Source: Malus domestica
Lineage: Eukaryota > Streptophyta > Magnoliopsida > Rosales > Rosaceae
Direction: 5' to 3'
Length of the DNA stretch: 64,000 nucleotides
Assembly (NCBI RefSeq): GCF_042453785.1
Contig: NC_091661.1
Coordinates: 31,239,501 to 31,303,500 of the forward strand
Of this stretch, positions 14,701 to 25,433 are shown piece by piece. Position 1 is the stretch's first letter. Every line of letters begins with the position of its first letter. The position numbers and the translations under genes were made by a program. Below the pieces are notes generated by a model. It worked only from the letters and a program-made list of their open reading frames with translations. It ran no database searches and was not told the origin of the DNA.

Positions 14701-15300
14701 AACGAGTCATACGTGGCACGACATGGTAGTCAACAAAAGTCAACGCATTTGCCTCAAAGGGCATTTTCATAAATTCACTTATTAAAATTATAAAAACCGT
14801 AAAATTGGGGACGGGTCATTACATATATGCACCGAAATGTATTATATTAAATTAATGTACCTAAATGTGTGTACCAAAATATACGCACCGAAATGTTAGT
14901 ACCAAAATGTATTATATTGAATTAATGTACCTAAATGTTTGTATCGAAATGTATATACCGAAATGTGTGTACCTAAATGTATGCACCGAAATGTATTCTA
15001 ATGAATTTTATGCACCTAAAAGAAGAAGACAAAGTACATCGAAATATATTTTATAACAAAAATTAGTTTATCTAAATGTTTACAACAAAATATATTATGA
15101 TAAATGAAATAAAAATGAAAATTATAATGAAATAAAATTAATACATTAAAAATTAGGAAGAAAAAGAGAAATAATTAAAAAATCAAAATATAATTAATAA
15201 ATAAGGTTATTAATGTATCAAGGGACTACAATTAGATTTTAATCTTACTCATGATTTTAATCTAAAAGTCATATTTTCCAAGGATTAAATGAAGTTTTCT
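11751..15300 (+). mobile_element. Mutator-like MITE, copy 2, split by a solo LTR
   Basis: Starts GGGGGTTTTTTTAAC and ends GAAGTTTTCT, flanked by ATTAAATTT (11742-11750) and ATTAAATGT (15301-15309), a 9-bp target-site duplication with one mismatch. The MITE itself comprises 11751-12100 and 14829-15300 (about 820 bp). The rest is a nested solo LTR. The 14-nt minisatellite (GTACCTAAATGT / ACCGAAATGTAT) is at 12000-12100 and 14829-15025. Confidence 0.8.
12101..14823. mobile_element. Solo LTR (2.7 kb), same superfamily as the gypsy element at 31776
   Basis: Starts TGACACACCCC and ends GGGTCATTACA. It is flanked by perfect 5-bp repeats TATAT (12096-12100 and 14824-14828). The order of landmarks is the same as in the 2,669-bp LTR at 31776-34444: CCTGGAGGGGCG..., repeated GGAGTCACCT / GTACGGCT units, GATCCAAGG(T/C)GAGCGTGCGATGCGG, CACTCACCTGGAGT, CCAACGG(T)TCGGAT, and ACTCAACGAAATCAAGTGATTC. 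The nucleotide identity is clearly lower than between the two LTRs of that element. An open frame at 14197-14619 lies in the LTR and is not considered a gene. Confidence 0.88.
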
Positions 15301-15383
15301 ATTAAATGTAACCGGGTTTATAATAGATTAAGCGTTTAGTGCCTTCTATTATAACAAAAACTTGCTTAAACCACCTAGTTCAC

Positions 15384-18300
15384 TTAGGCCTCAGCCCGCC
15401 GCTCTAGATGATGACGGTATGCTTTTGCTATGGTAGAAGCTGCTATGTTCTCCACCTTATGAGAAACCTTCTCGCTTTTCTGCCACAGTAGCGGGTACCT
15501 GGAAACTACAGTTTCCAAGTCCTTGGCCAGGAGCACAAATGCTTCTATTTTTGTGTGGCATTTGACATGCTTGCTAGAGACTGGAAGCTTTGTGAAACAG
15601 TCTGATGCGCAATCGAGAAGCTCTTCCCCGTAACAGTGACCTTTCCCGAGGGGCTCGGTGTCCATTAATGAGATTCCTTGCCCAGCTTGACTATCAGTCG
15701 ACGCGTAAGTCCACACTGTCCCTTCGATAATGATCAGCATGCTATCGAGTAGATCTCCCATTCGAAAAATGATGCTGTTCTCAATGTACGTCACTGGCTT
15801 CAGATAGCCGCACATCAACGTCAACACTTTTTCATCCATGTGTTGAAGCTTTTTTATCTACACAAATGTGTGCTCACGCACGGACGTATATTATCAGAAC
15901 AACATTGCAGTGAAAATGGATGCAATTAACCTAGTTATAGTAATAACAACGTTATTCGGTTGTTAACTAACTTAGAAATATCATATAACTTTGGACAATA
16001 AACTTTAAGATTATAGTGCAATCTTATCTTTATTGTACTTCAAACGTTGAATGTTAACGTCATTTTGTTTTAAAACAATATATACAATAAATTAATGGTG
16101 AGAGATGGAGGTTGTGCCACATACTTTCTTAAGTGTTTTCATGCAAAGCCACTGCTTCAGAGATGTTCTGGTTTTCACGGGAAGAAAAGAGAATAGAAAC
16201 TTATGGAGATCAGCATCAATGTGGTCGTTTATGCATCTCAAGATTTCTTCCCTTATTTCATGAGGGACTTCATTTGTGGCCATCCAACACTGTGCGTCTA
16301 GCTTCCTCAGCATAGTCTTTTGTCTCAACTCTTCTTTTTTTAACTCTTCTTGTTTCATATCCTCCACTGATTTTGTAGTTTTCATCTCCTCCACTGATTT
16401 TGTAGTTTTTATCTGCATATAAGTCTATCTCGCCACAAATCAAACAATTAGCCACAAATCAAACAATTACTTAAAATACTCGAAGAATGACCTCCGCATG
16501 CAGCCCCAGATACGAAAAAATTGTTGAAAGTTAGTGTATAGAGAGATTGAATTTACCCACCTGCATGTTTCCAATGAAATAATAAAACAGTAGCAAGCCA
16601 ACGACAGAAATGAAAATCGCAAACACGTTTTCCCACACATACGTACTTGTTGTCAGATTGGTCCCATAATTACTGCAAAAGATTAAGGTACATGATATCA
16701 CATTAGACAATGTTGCTGAATAACTCCAAAAAATTATTTGTTACATATTTTCTAAAAATTGTTGATTGTCAATGGATATGATGCAAACCTCAGATTTCGC
16801 AAGCCCCACCATAAAGAGTAAAAGAACTTCTTTTCGAACTTTATATGCTCCGTGTTTAGATTCTTTAAGGAATCAAGAAATATTCCAAAGTTAAACGGAG
16901 ATAAAGCACCATCTGGAGTATCCAACGGGCAATGCTTATTTAGAAATCTTATATTTCTTGCCGTAGTATTCCGACTATCACAATAGTAAGTATTCATACA
17001 TTCCCTGTGATCTATACTATGATTTACACAAGCCTCGTGCCAACATGATATCTCTCGTTGAATGGAAAAAAGGTACCAAAAAGCTCCGAGTGCCTAAATT
17101 CATAACATGCAAACACAGAACCCCAAATAATTAGTCTAACATTTAAAAAAAAATTGCTATTAAAATTGAATGACAATTGAGGTGGAACTTACATGGCTGG
17201 CAAGAATGTAGAGAAACAAGTTGTATAGACCCTTAACCCATATGCTATTAGTCATTTCGTATTCTATGGCCGATAGTAGATAAATCCTTGTAAAATATTG
17301 ACAGAGAAGAATAACATTCAGGACATTCATGACCTTGTTGTATTCCACATATCCTGAGCCTTCCACTGTGTAAAACATATCTATTATTAGCACCTGCAGA
17401 AAATCAAAAGATAAAAAAGGGTGAGAACTTAGAAGTCCATCTCAATTTCAGTTAGCCACAAAAGAGAAAATTACAGTTTAGTTCAGTTCTCTTACTTGTG
17501 GGAGGGGAAGAAGAGCGAAAAAGTCTATTACAGTAAAGATAGATAACCACGGCATCTTCTGAGCTATTTTCATGACCACTTGATCAGTCAACTCTCTGAT
17601 TTTCGTTTTCTTATCTGAATTTCTCCCGGTTTGTTCCATCTTCGAAGAGGCTCCTTTTTTCAGGGTTTTTGGATTTGGATTTTGAACACCCTTACAGATT
17701 TCACATATGAAATGCGCTGCGAAAATGACATCCGTGATCGATCGCATAATTGAAACAACAATAGCCAACGTTTTGTCTATTTCAAAGCACTTGTTATCCT
17801 GATTCTGATCGACGACCACAACATAAAAGAAGAAAGGATCAAGAGAGACAGCAAATACGCATGATGTCACATATATACTGCTCCATCTTGGAAGGTAAGG
17901 CCCCAGCTGCGAGTTACGAATCTTCCTTATCAAGTTAAGGCCCCTGCTGCACATCGATTTCGAACGTTCTCCAGCCTCTCTGGGAAACATGCAACAAAAA
18001 ACAAATGAAATTCATATGCATTCACCCTAAACCTTATATTTCATTCTTCACTGAAGCAGGTATTCATCTTTGCATAACGCAAAATAATGAGAGAACAATA
18101 TTACTCGTATGAGGAGTCCACAATTAGAGTTGCCAAATGCCAAAATAGTCCTCGATAATAATTCGACAATGATATTACGAAGTTGGCTTCAAGGCATCTC
18201 TGGTTTTCACCGACGCCACTGACAACTTTAGGTCGTCGTGAATGGCCAAAATCCCATCTTCGATGTCAGCGAACATCGTTTTTGAGATGATGGAGTCCAG

Positions 18301-21300
18301 GATTGTGAGATTATCCTAAATCTCTCCCGAATTTGGGTTTTGTACGATCGGACTAACCACACCTCCGTCGATTTTGACGAGGCCGGCGTTGGTGAGGTAG
18401 CAGCAAGCAACGCCGCAGGCCTAATGGCTACTAAAGCCATCACCCATGCCCAGTCTTCGGTGGAGCCCACCATAGCCTCTTGCGTCCCTTCTCCCCCAAC
18501 GGCGACGTACTCTCGCCGCGAAATTTATTTTATTTACGAACTTGTGGCGCTCTCTTTCTGTCCCTTCGCCTGGACCATCGTCGAGAAGACAATATGATGC
18601 GACTCTAAGCTAAAGGTTTCGGTTATAACTAGTTAGACCGCCTATTATCATTACTACCCATTAGGCCCACTATTTACGTAATACTATTAGGCCCATTTAT
18701 ACCTCAAACTCTTACTATCTTTGGGTGTATTTAAATCCCTTTTATGATGCAAAGAACGTATAAAGTGAAGATATGAATTTCCTTTGATTTTCTTTTCCAT
18801 TTCCTGCATTTACTTTCATGCAATTTCCCTTTTACCATGTCTGATTCTATCACAATAGTTGCTTTGAGCTCCACCGGGCCACGCTGTGGTGGCACTGTCG
18901 AAGGCGGAACCGTCAAACAAGCCGGCGATCAAGAACTGGATCCTTCAGTCTAAGGTATGCTATGCACATAACGTGAGAATCTTCTGTGGGCCGTCATTGT
19001 ACATTGATGGACCTAACCAAAGTCATCACCCCCTTTGCCACGATGGGCTTTGTACATTTTCGCCCAGCTAGCACCACTGGACCCGTGTGTTCATCTCAAG
19101 GAAAGCCGAAAGAAAGAAACGAAAAAGTTTAACTGAATTTGATTTAACCGTCGATTATATTGTGCAATATTTTGTGTGTGTGTGTGTTTTTTTTCAATTG
19201 AGTTGCATATATCGTATATTTGTATTTCTATTGAGAATGCAGGTATGTTTCATTCTCGAGTTAGAAGTTTAGAGCACACCATAGTAACCTTTTGAGTTTC
19301 TAAGAACGCACCACTCATTTTGAGACCATATGTGCTTTACAATTAATCTGTTAAGCCAAATCATGTATTAGAACTCGAATGTTCTAAATATGATGCCAAT
19401 GGATGTCTTATTCACAAAGCACTAATTTTCACATTTGTGAAAGAAGATGTGAAGTTTCAATTAACTACCAAGAAATTGAAAAACCATTGAGGGCTAACAA
19501 TGGCGTGGAAGTGGTGACAAAAGCCTCTGCCATGGATCTTTGGATCACTCTTATGGACCACTTAAGTCCATGAATGGTACAATTCATGGACTTAAGTGGT
19601 CAGGCGCGCTTCTACTGGCTTAAAGACACTCTGTAGCAAATGTTAAGTGCTTCACAAAGCCCAAATAACCTATATTGGCATATAGGCTACGACATGGTAG
19701 CAAACCCTAGCTCATGAATAATGATAGGCAAATAATGATAGAATTAGGGTTCGCCAAGGTGTGGCAATCGTGATCATGAGCGTGATCCCTTGGCTTCTAG
19801 GATAAAAAACTTCAAGGCTTAGGGATAGTATCCCTAAACCAATGTTGGTGAGGAGTATCATTCTATAGTACTACATATGAGACATATTTTACCTTGTGAT
19901 CTTAAAGACACTACCTTGTATAGATATCCCTCTAAGAAGTCGGTGCATGTAAGAGCAAAATTTTGAAATCGAAGTCCTTATATTGGCCGAATCCCCTTAG
20001 TGAACTTAGTTGAGTTTGTGAATAATTCTTATGTTCCCAGATTTAAGTTTGGTGTTTGTTCTATTCTTGGATATCATTATGGATATGGACCTTGAATATT
20101 AGTAAGAAAGGATCCAGATAGAAATATGCATGATATCACAAATATTCTGCTCCATATCGTACGGTATAAGGCTCCTGCTGCACATTACGAATCTTCTCTA
20201 TAAAGGCAAGGCCCCTGCTGCTCTTTGATTTCGAACTTTCTCCACCCTCTCTGGGAAACGCGCAACAAGCAACAAATGAAATTCAAATGAATTCACCCCC
20301 TAAACCCTAACAAATTAAACAAGATAAAATCAGACATAAATCTGATTTTAATGGCAGCTATTAGGTATATTTCATACATTCTTCACTAAAACAAGTATCC
20401 GTCTTTGCACAACGTAGGTAAAATAATAATGAATAATAATAAGAGAATTGTTATTGCAACTCCAAAGAGTCTAATTGTGCACTCCAAACATTATATACTT
20501 AGGAAAAAAGAGTACTCTTATTAGATATGTAAAATGCCAAAACTAGTCCCTGAATAATAATTCAACAATAATTTAACGGGATAACCTACAATAATTATAT
20601 GTATATGATACAATCACTATCTAGTACCTAAAAATTTTCCCTCAAGAAGTCGGTGCATATGAGAATTATTTTACCTTGTGATCTTTAAGGTACACCACCT
20701 TGTACAGATATCCCGCTAAGAAGTCGGTGCATGTAAGAGCAAAATTTTGAAATGGAAGTCCCTATATTGGCCGAATCCCCTTGGTGAACTTAGTTGAGTT
20801 TGTGAACAATTTTTATGTTCTCGGATTTAAGTTTGGTGTTTGTTCTATTCCTAGATATCATTATGGATATTGACCTCGAATATGAGTTAATTGAATCATG
20901 TTTTTCAAATAAAAGTTACCAAATTAAATTAACATGTGATTTGGTACAAAAGTGAGAAAGTTAGTTATCTGGATGAATGTGCGAATTTGCATACTAACTT
21001 CATACCTAAGATCTCTCCTTTAACAACCAATTCGGGTCCAGCCAACCTGTTTCTAGGCCTTGGCACCGCCCACCTTATAGAGAGGCCCTTATATTCTCCC
21101 GTTCAAAAAGAAAGTTGTTTAGATTTCTAAGGATATTTGAAAAGGACAATGATTATGTTGGAATCGTCACTGAAAAAAAATTAAGTAGAATATATTTGCA
21201 TCACCTCCAATGAATATGGAGCGAAGCATATTTCTGAAGACCATGGTTCACCGCCCGAATGGAGTGCACCATGTGGCCGGCCGAACGTCGTGTGATTCGA

Positions 21301-21798
21301 GTGATTTTGTATTTTGGAACGAACTTTTGGGACATCCTGGTCAAGATATGATGTGCTACAGGCATCATCTTACCCATCATAAGATTGTAAATTTTAACAC
21401 TCAAACCTGGTGAGGCTAACAAAGGTTGAATGGGTCAAGTGCTACGCCTTGATGGACTTGGGTTTTGCAAATAAATAGGAATAAACACAGCATTTTGGGA
21501 CTCTCCGCGAATCCCCAACGCCTTATCACAGATTCCCCATCGCTACGCCAGATTGCTCGCCTTATTGCGCTACATGGTGCACTGCTATACTTTGAGGGAG
21601 ACAGATAAGAGCATGCTAAGTTCCGAATTCGAAATATTTTAAAGAGAAAGAGGGGGAGAGAGAGAGTACGAACCTGCTCATTTTCTTTGCTGCCGGGTTC
21701 TCCACATCTGGAGTTACCATACTGACGAACCTGCCTGTTTTCTGTCCTTCCGGGTTCTCCTCATCTAAAGTTACTGATCTATTGATGTTTCCATCCAT
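15384..21798 (-). CDS. Cyclic nucleotide-gated ion channel (CNGC family), 7 exons, intact frame
   Basis: Plant CNGCs are plasma-membrane cation channels gated by cyclic nucleotides and calmodulin. Minus-strand exons are 21798-21674, 17979-17496, 17393-17193, 17093-16789, 16672-16561, 16412-16125 and 15857-15384. All introns are GT-AG, phases agree, and the sum is 1,989 nt (662 residues). N-terminal cytosolic region 1-73; S1 about 75-98 (VTSCVFAVSLDPFFFYVVVV); S2 about 111-135; S3 about 183-205 (WLSIFTVIDFFALLPLPQ); S5 in exons 3-4; pore WWGLRNLRSNYGTN at about 362-376; S6 ending FYYFIGNMQ at 409. The cyclic-nucleotide-binding domain is in exon 7 (YIENSIIFRMGDLLDSML, then CYGEELLDCA). The C-terminal calmodulin IQ motif is degenerate (STIAKAYRHHLERR). 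Intron 1 is 3.7 kb and full of repeats, so the link from exon 1 to exon 2 is the least certain part. The paralogous pseudogene at 43808-49779 has exon 1 in the same place, which supports it. Confidence 0.78.
18000..19490. other. CNGC intron 1, proximal part (paralogous with 46330-49030)
   Basis: This stretch matches the equivalent intron of the second CNGC copy: for example CACTGACAACTTTAGGTCGTCG at about 18218, and GATTTTGACGAGG at about 18371. Short minus-strand frames such as one at 18228-18473 look like remnants of an unrecognised coding sequence, not a second gene. Minor open frames are not conserved between the two copies. Confidence 0.5.
19556..19601. repeat. Perfect 20-bp hairpin in CNGC intron 1
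   Basis: GACCACTTAAGTCCATGAAT (19556-19575), a 6-nt loop GGTACA, then its exact reverse complement (19582-19601). It lies in a segment present only in this block and not in the second CNGC copy. Confidence 0.9.
19862..20895. repeat. Direct repeat (~240 bp) flanking a CNGC exon-2 fragment
   Basis: About 19862-20107 and 20650-20895 are diverged direct repeats. Both contain AAGAAGTCGGTGCATGTAAG, TATTGGCCGAATCCCCTT and TTAAGTTTGGTGTTTGTTCT. Between them lie a partial exon 2 and its upstream intron. The repeat resembles decayed copia polyprotein sequence but the frame is too broken to name a domain. Confidence 0.6.
20118..20258 (-). pseudogene. Orphan fragment of CNGC exon 2
   Basis: This 141-bp block matches the 5' part of CNGC exon 2 at 17840-17979, including the acceptor (minus strand CGTTTCCCAGAGAGG) and the stretch matching the RKIRNS...PYLP region, but it carries small deletions and is out of frame. 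Upstream intron sequence also matches (to about 20600). It shows that a further CNGC copy once existed inside what is now intron 1. Confidence 0.75.
20930..21420 (+). pseudogene. Ty1/copia polyprotein remnant
   Basis: Plus-strand frames contain HRPNGVHHVAG and FVFWNELLGHPGQDMM, the latter resembling the conserved LGHPG core of the copia pre-integrase segment. Reading frames are short and broken. A paralogous remnant lies at about 49040-49470 in the second block, so the insertion is older than the segmental duplication. Confidence 0.55.
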
Positions 21799-21799
21799 A

Positions 21800-22333
21800 A
21801 TAACTCAAATATATATGTACTAAATGACCCTAAATAGGTACGACGAGGTTTTCAGTTTGCAAGGTGGAGAGAGAATAGCTTGCAGAGAGCTAGGATTTGA
21901 GTCGAGTGGCAGAAATTGAAGCTGCTAGCTGCATTGCCATTCTCTTTTAAGACAAACTGAATTCACGTTTATCACGTAGGTCTTTTAATATGACGTAAGA
22001 TTCTTTTCAAAAATCTGAACTGTCTAGATTTAAATAAATTCATCATTTGTAAATCATAATAATTCTCCATTGACACAGCAGTGCAACGAATAACAGATGC
22101 AACCTTCCCTGCTAAGATTCAGTAAACATTTAGATTACAATATAAGATTGGGAACGCAGCAAACCCATGCATTCCTGCTTTTTGCCTACCAGGACCACTT
22201 GGACCACCAATGCCATTACGATGCCCTCTTTTTTCTCTCTAGCCAATAAGATCAAAGGACTGCACATTTCAACACCGGCAGTAATTATTTAGGGCATATC
22301 ATATCATATCAGGAAGTATAGCTAGAAAAATAT
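21800..22333. other. CNGC upstream region
   Basis: This is 5' flanking DNA of the intact CNGC gene. It is paralogous with 49780-50260 (GACGAGGTTTTCAGTTT, GAGAGAGAATAGC, CTGCATTGCCATTCTC in both). The conserved part presumably includes the core promoter, but no TATA box stands out clearly enough to mark. Confidence 0.45.
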
Positions 22334-22499
22334 CATTAATAGGAGGGATTTTTTTATTGTATCAGGAACACAATCTGGTACATCAGGTGTCATAATATAA
22401 GTGAATAGGCAGTTGAGAAATTTTTTTTATCTCCACTTACATTATGACATTTGATTTACTGAGCTGTGTGATACATTGAAAAATCTCTCCCTTATTAGT
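22334..22499. mobile_element. Small hairpin MITE
   Basis: Two arms of about 70 bp (ATTAATAGGAGGGATTTTT... and its imperfect complement ...AAAAATCTCTCCCTTATTAG) meet at about 22415. Both arms carry a GTATCA then TGTCATAATRTAAGTG block. A truncated relative is at 50272-50345 in the paralogous block. No clear target-site duplication was found. Confidence 0.55.
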
Positions 22500-23874
22500 T
22501 GAGACTGTAAAATAGACATCAGAAATGAAAAGATTCAAGCAATGGCATCCGGATTTTATCATAGCCCGATTAGTAGAAACACAAACTTTTAGTATTCAAC
22601 AGTTAAAAATCAAGTCATGCAATGTTGAAAACTAGCTACAGACAACAATTATAGAAGAATGCTCTATGTCATGTTTACCAGCAAAAAATACAATCCAAAA
22701 ACCAAACATGAATCCAAATCTCTATTGCTCAGATAGCACCATATGTTACTTGTTTAATTAACGTCAAAATACACAACAAATCAAAACTTTTCTGTTAACC
22801 AAACATGAATCCAAGTATAAAAAGTTGAAACCCGTTGCAACGTTGGGTTGATTCGGTGAAGAAAAAGAGCAACGAATATTTTCTACCCATATGTTCTCTA
22901 TCTGTATTGACGTTAGATTTTTATTTTTGATTTTTTAATTTGTTATAAAAATAAATTTACATATTGGATTGGGTGTGAAGGTAGTTTAGGTAGTGCACTG
23001 GAGTTTAAAAAGATATTGATAGTTTAATTAAAAATAATATAGGTGTATAGAGTAAATTGGGTGCACAGTGAGATATATTGGTTAAAATAAAAAATCCCCA
23101 GAAAAAAAAATTGTATATATATACACAGGATCCTCGGACACCTAGACACTCATTTTGAAATATTTTCTTGTAGTTATCATTTCATAACTATTTTTAAGGA
23201 CTGTATATTTCAATGGGGAAGGATCTGTGACACTATTTTTTTATACAAGTTTTTGTGGAGCCCACTCTGTAATGTGTTTTAACAATCCAAACCGTCTATC
23301 TTTTAGAACATCATTCATATTGCAAAATATTAGCCAAATCCAAAACTATTAAGACATTTATTTGTAATAAAAAAAATGGACGAATACGATTCTTCAAAGA
23401 TACCTAAACCCTTAATCTAACGGGTTATATTTTTTAGATTTGGATAATTTTTTGTAGACATGATCTTAAGAGAAAACCTAAAAAATAGATGGTTCCGATC
23501 GTTGTAAAACATTATAGAATGGTTCCCATAAAAATGTGTGCCAAAATTTTTGTAAAAAAAGTAATGTGACATATCCGTCTTCTAATAAAAATAGTAGTAG
23601 TAGTAGTAGTAGTAGTAATAATAAATTAATAATAATAACTCGTGTTAAGTCATGCAACGTAAATTGCTATTCGATTATGACTTGATATTTGGACTCAAAT
23701 GCCAATTAAGGCGTGCCATTTTTTAAACCAATAATATAATGTCCATTTTCTTAAAAAGAACCCAAAAAGTAGTTGATTAGATTATATGATTGACATCAAT
23801 AAAATATTGAGTAGGAACCACGAAAACCTCAGTTACATCTTTTAAAGAACAAAATTTATTTGTCTCACACCTGT
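22500..23874. other. Intergenic, no gene seen
   Basis: AT-rich DNA partly paralogous with 50360-51060 (for example CAAATGCCAATTWAGGCGTGCC at 23697 and 50429). A (TAG)n microsatellite runs from about 23593 to 23617. No open frame looks coding. Confidence 0.5.
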
Positions 23875-24355
23875 GGGAAAAGAAGACAGAGAACAAGGAA
23901 CGAAAGAACAAAGAAGGCAGAGAACAAAGAACAAAGCCAAAAAACAAGGCAGAGAACAAAGAACAAAGCCAAAAAACAAAGACATAGCAAAGAACAAAGA
24001 AGACAGAGAACAAAGAACGAAAGAACAAGGAAGGCAGAGAACAAAGAAGAAAGAGGAAAAAACAGAGGCAAAGAATAAAGACAAGGAACAAGAAACAACG
24101 AAGTGAACTCATTTCACACAAAGAATCTCGTCTTGGTGTATTAATATATATACAAAGAACAAAGCCAAAAAACAAAGACATAGCAAAGAACAAAGAAGAC
24201 AGAGAACGAAAGAACAAGGAAGGCAGAGAACAAAGAACAAAGAACAAAGAAGAAAGAGGAAAAAACAGAGGCAAAGAATAAAGACAGAACAAGAAACAAC
24301 GAAGTGAACTCATTTCACACAAAGAATCTCGTCTTGGTGTATTAATATATATACA
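23875..24355. repeat. Purine-rich minisatellite with a ~190-bp tandem duplication
   Basis: Degenerate repeats of AACAAAGAACAAAGAAGACAG type cover this stretch. A ~190-bp block ending CGTCTTGGTGTATTAATATATA occurs twice in tandem (about 23965-24153 and 24154-24355). Related purine-rich DNA is at 1-50 and 51080-51300. Long open frames on both strands (for example a 207-codon Phe/Leu/Ser-rich frame on the minus strand) are a by-product of the low-complexity repeat. Confidence 0.75.
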
Positions 24356-25212
24356 ATTCAGGTAGTTGGCTGCACAACAAAACATCTGAGATTCTTTCAT
24401 TGGTTAAATTGCTGACATGTGGGAAAAGCCAAGCAAAAAAAAGGGACCAACAACATCAAATGCACATAAAAAAATATAGATAATGCTTGTGTCTTTTACG
24501 AGGGATTTACTTGTCCTTTCATTTATTATTAACGAACATTTATTGTCCGAATATTAAAATCAGAATCGTTCATTCTCTTTATCACATCTAAAGAGCATTA
24601 GCCAAAAAAATATTGACCTGTATGATCGTTTGGTTTCACACTTAGCTACCCTCAGCCGCAGCTACATATAGTGATATAATAACTGTAAGTGGTCAAATGT
24701 TTCCAAAATCAAAAGTCAAGTCGACAACGTATATGGATAATTGGATTTAGCTCTTGTTTATCCACCAAGTCAAGTCGTCAATGGATTATTAAAAAGTTAA
24801 TCAAAATATAAAGACATGAAAAAGTATTGAAAATTCTGAATTCTTTAGGTTATTCAGAGCCTTGTATCTCAGTTGATTGAGAGTTTTTGTCTTTATACAT
24901 GAGGTTCCATGCTCGAATGCCTCTCATTGTCATTTTTATTTTGGTGAAAAAAAAGTTTTGGCGGAGGGAGGTTGCCTCATGCTAAGGGGATGAGAGGCTG
25001 CCCCATCCTAGGGCGAGAACATACCATAAACCTCTTTAAGAACTTACTTAAGAGGGATGAGAGGCTGCTAAATAACCTGATGGTGACGGATAAAATGTGG
25101 TTTTTTTGTTTTTTTTGTTTTTTGAGAGAGAGAGAGAGAGAAGCTGGTTAATGGCAATCAATTCAGTTTAAATTGAAACCAAATCTTAGACACAAACAAC
25201 CCAGTTCAAGTT
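24355..25212. other. Intergenic paralogous DNA with a tRNA-like (SINE-like) stretch
   Basis: Paralogous with 51380-52210. At about 24858-24930 the sequence TATCTCAGTTGATTGAGAG followed by GAGGTTCCATGCTCGAATGC resembles the A and B boxes of a tRNA-derived SINE. The same stretch, more decayed, is at about 52025-52110. A (GA)n run is at about 25122-25142. No gene is seen. Confidence 0.45.
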
Positions 25213-25275
25213 GTACCTAAATCCATAACATGCAAACACAAAACCCTAGATAATTAGTCTAACATTTCAATAAAA
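25213..25275 (-). pseudogene. Orphan CNGC intron-3 / exon-4 edge fragment
   Basis: About 60 bp (ACCTAAATCCATAACATGCA..., AGATAATTAGTCTAACATT) match the intron just upstream of exon 4 in both CNGC copies (17090-17150 and 45495-45550). The match starts almost exactly at the exon border. It is another sign of repeated breakage of this gene family in the region. Confidence 0.65.
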
Positions 25276-25433
25276 CTGCATCCATAATCCAAACATTTGG
25301 TGTCTTGCTATGTCATTTGAGCTCGTGCCACTCATTCTCATCTGAATCTGAGAGAGAAAGAGAAGCGAAGGGAGAGGAAGAAGAACAACGTCTGAATCCA
25401 CACAACAATAGGGCACTGAGCTTCGTTATTATT

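Noticed and set aside
15384..17990. Treating the CNGC exons as several separate small genes
   Set aside because: Splice sites, phases and the order of transmembrane, pore and nucleotide-binding segments join them into one gene, and the duplicate at 43808-49779 has the same structure.
23777..24400. A 207-codon Phe/Leu/Ser-rich minus-strand open frame
   Set aside because: It is the translation of a pyrimidine-rich minisatellite, and equally long frames exist on the other strand.
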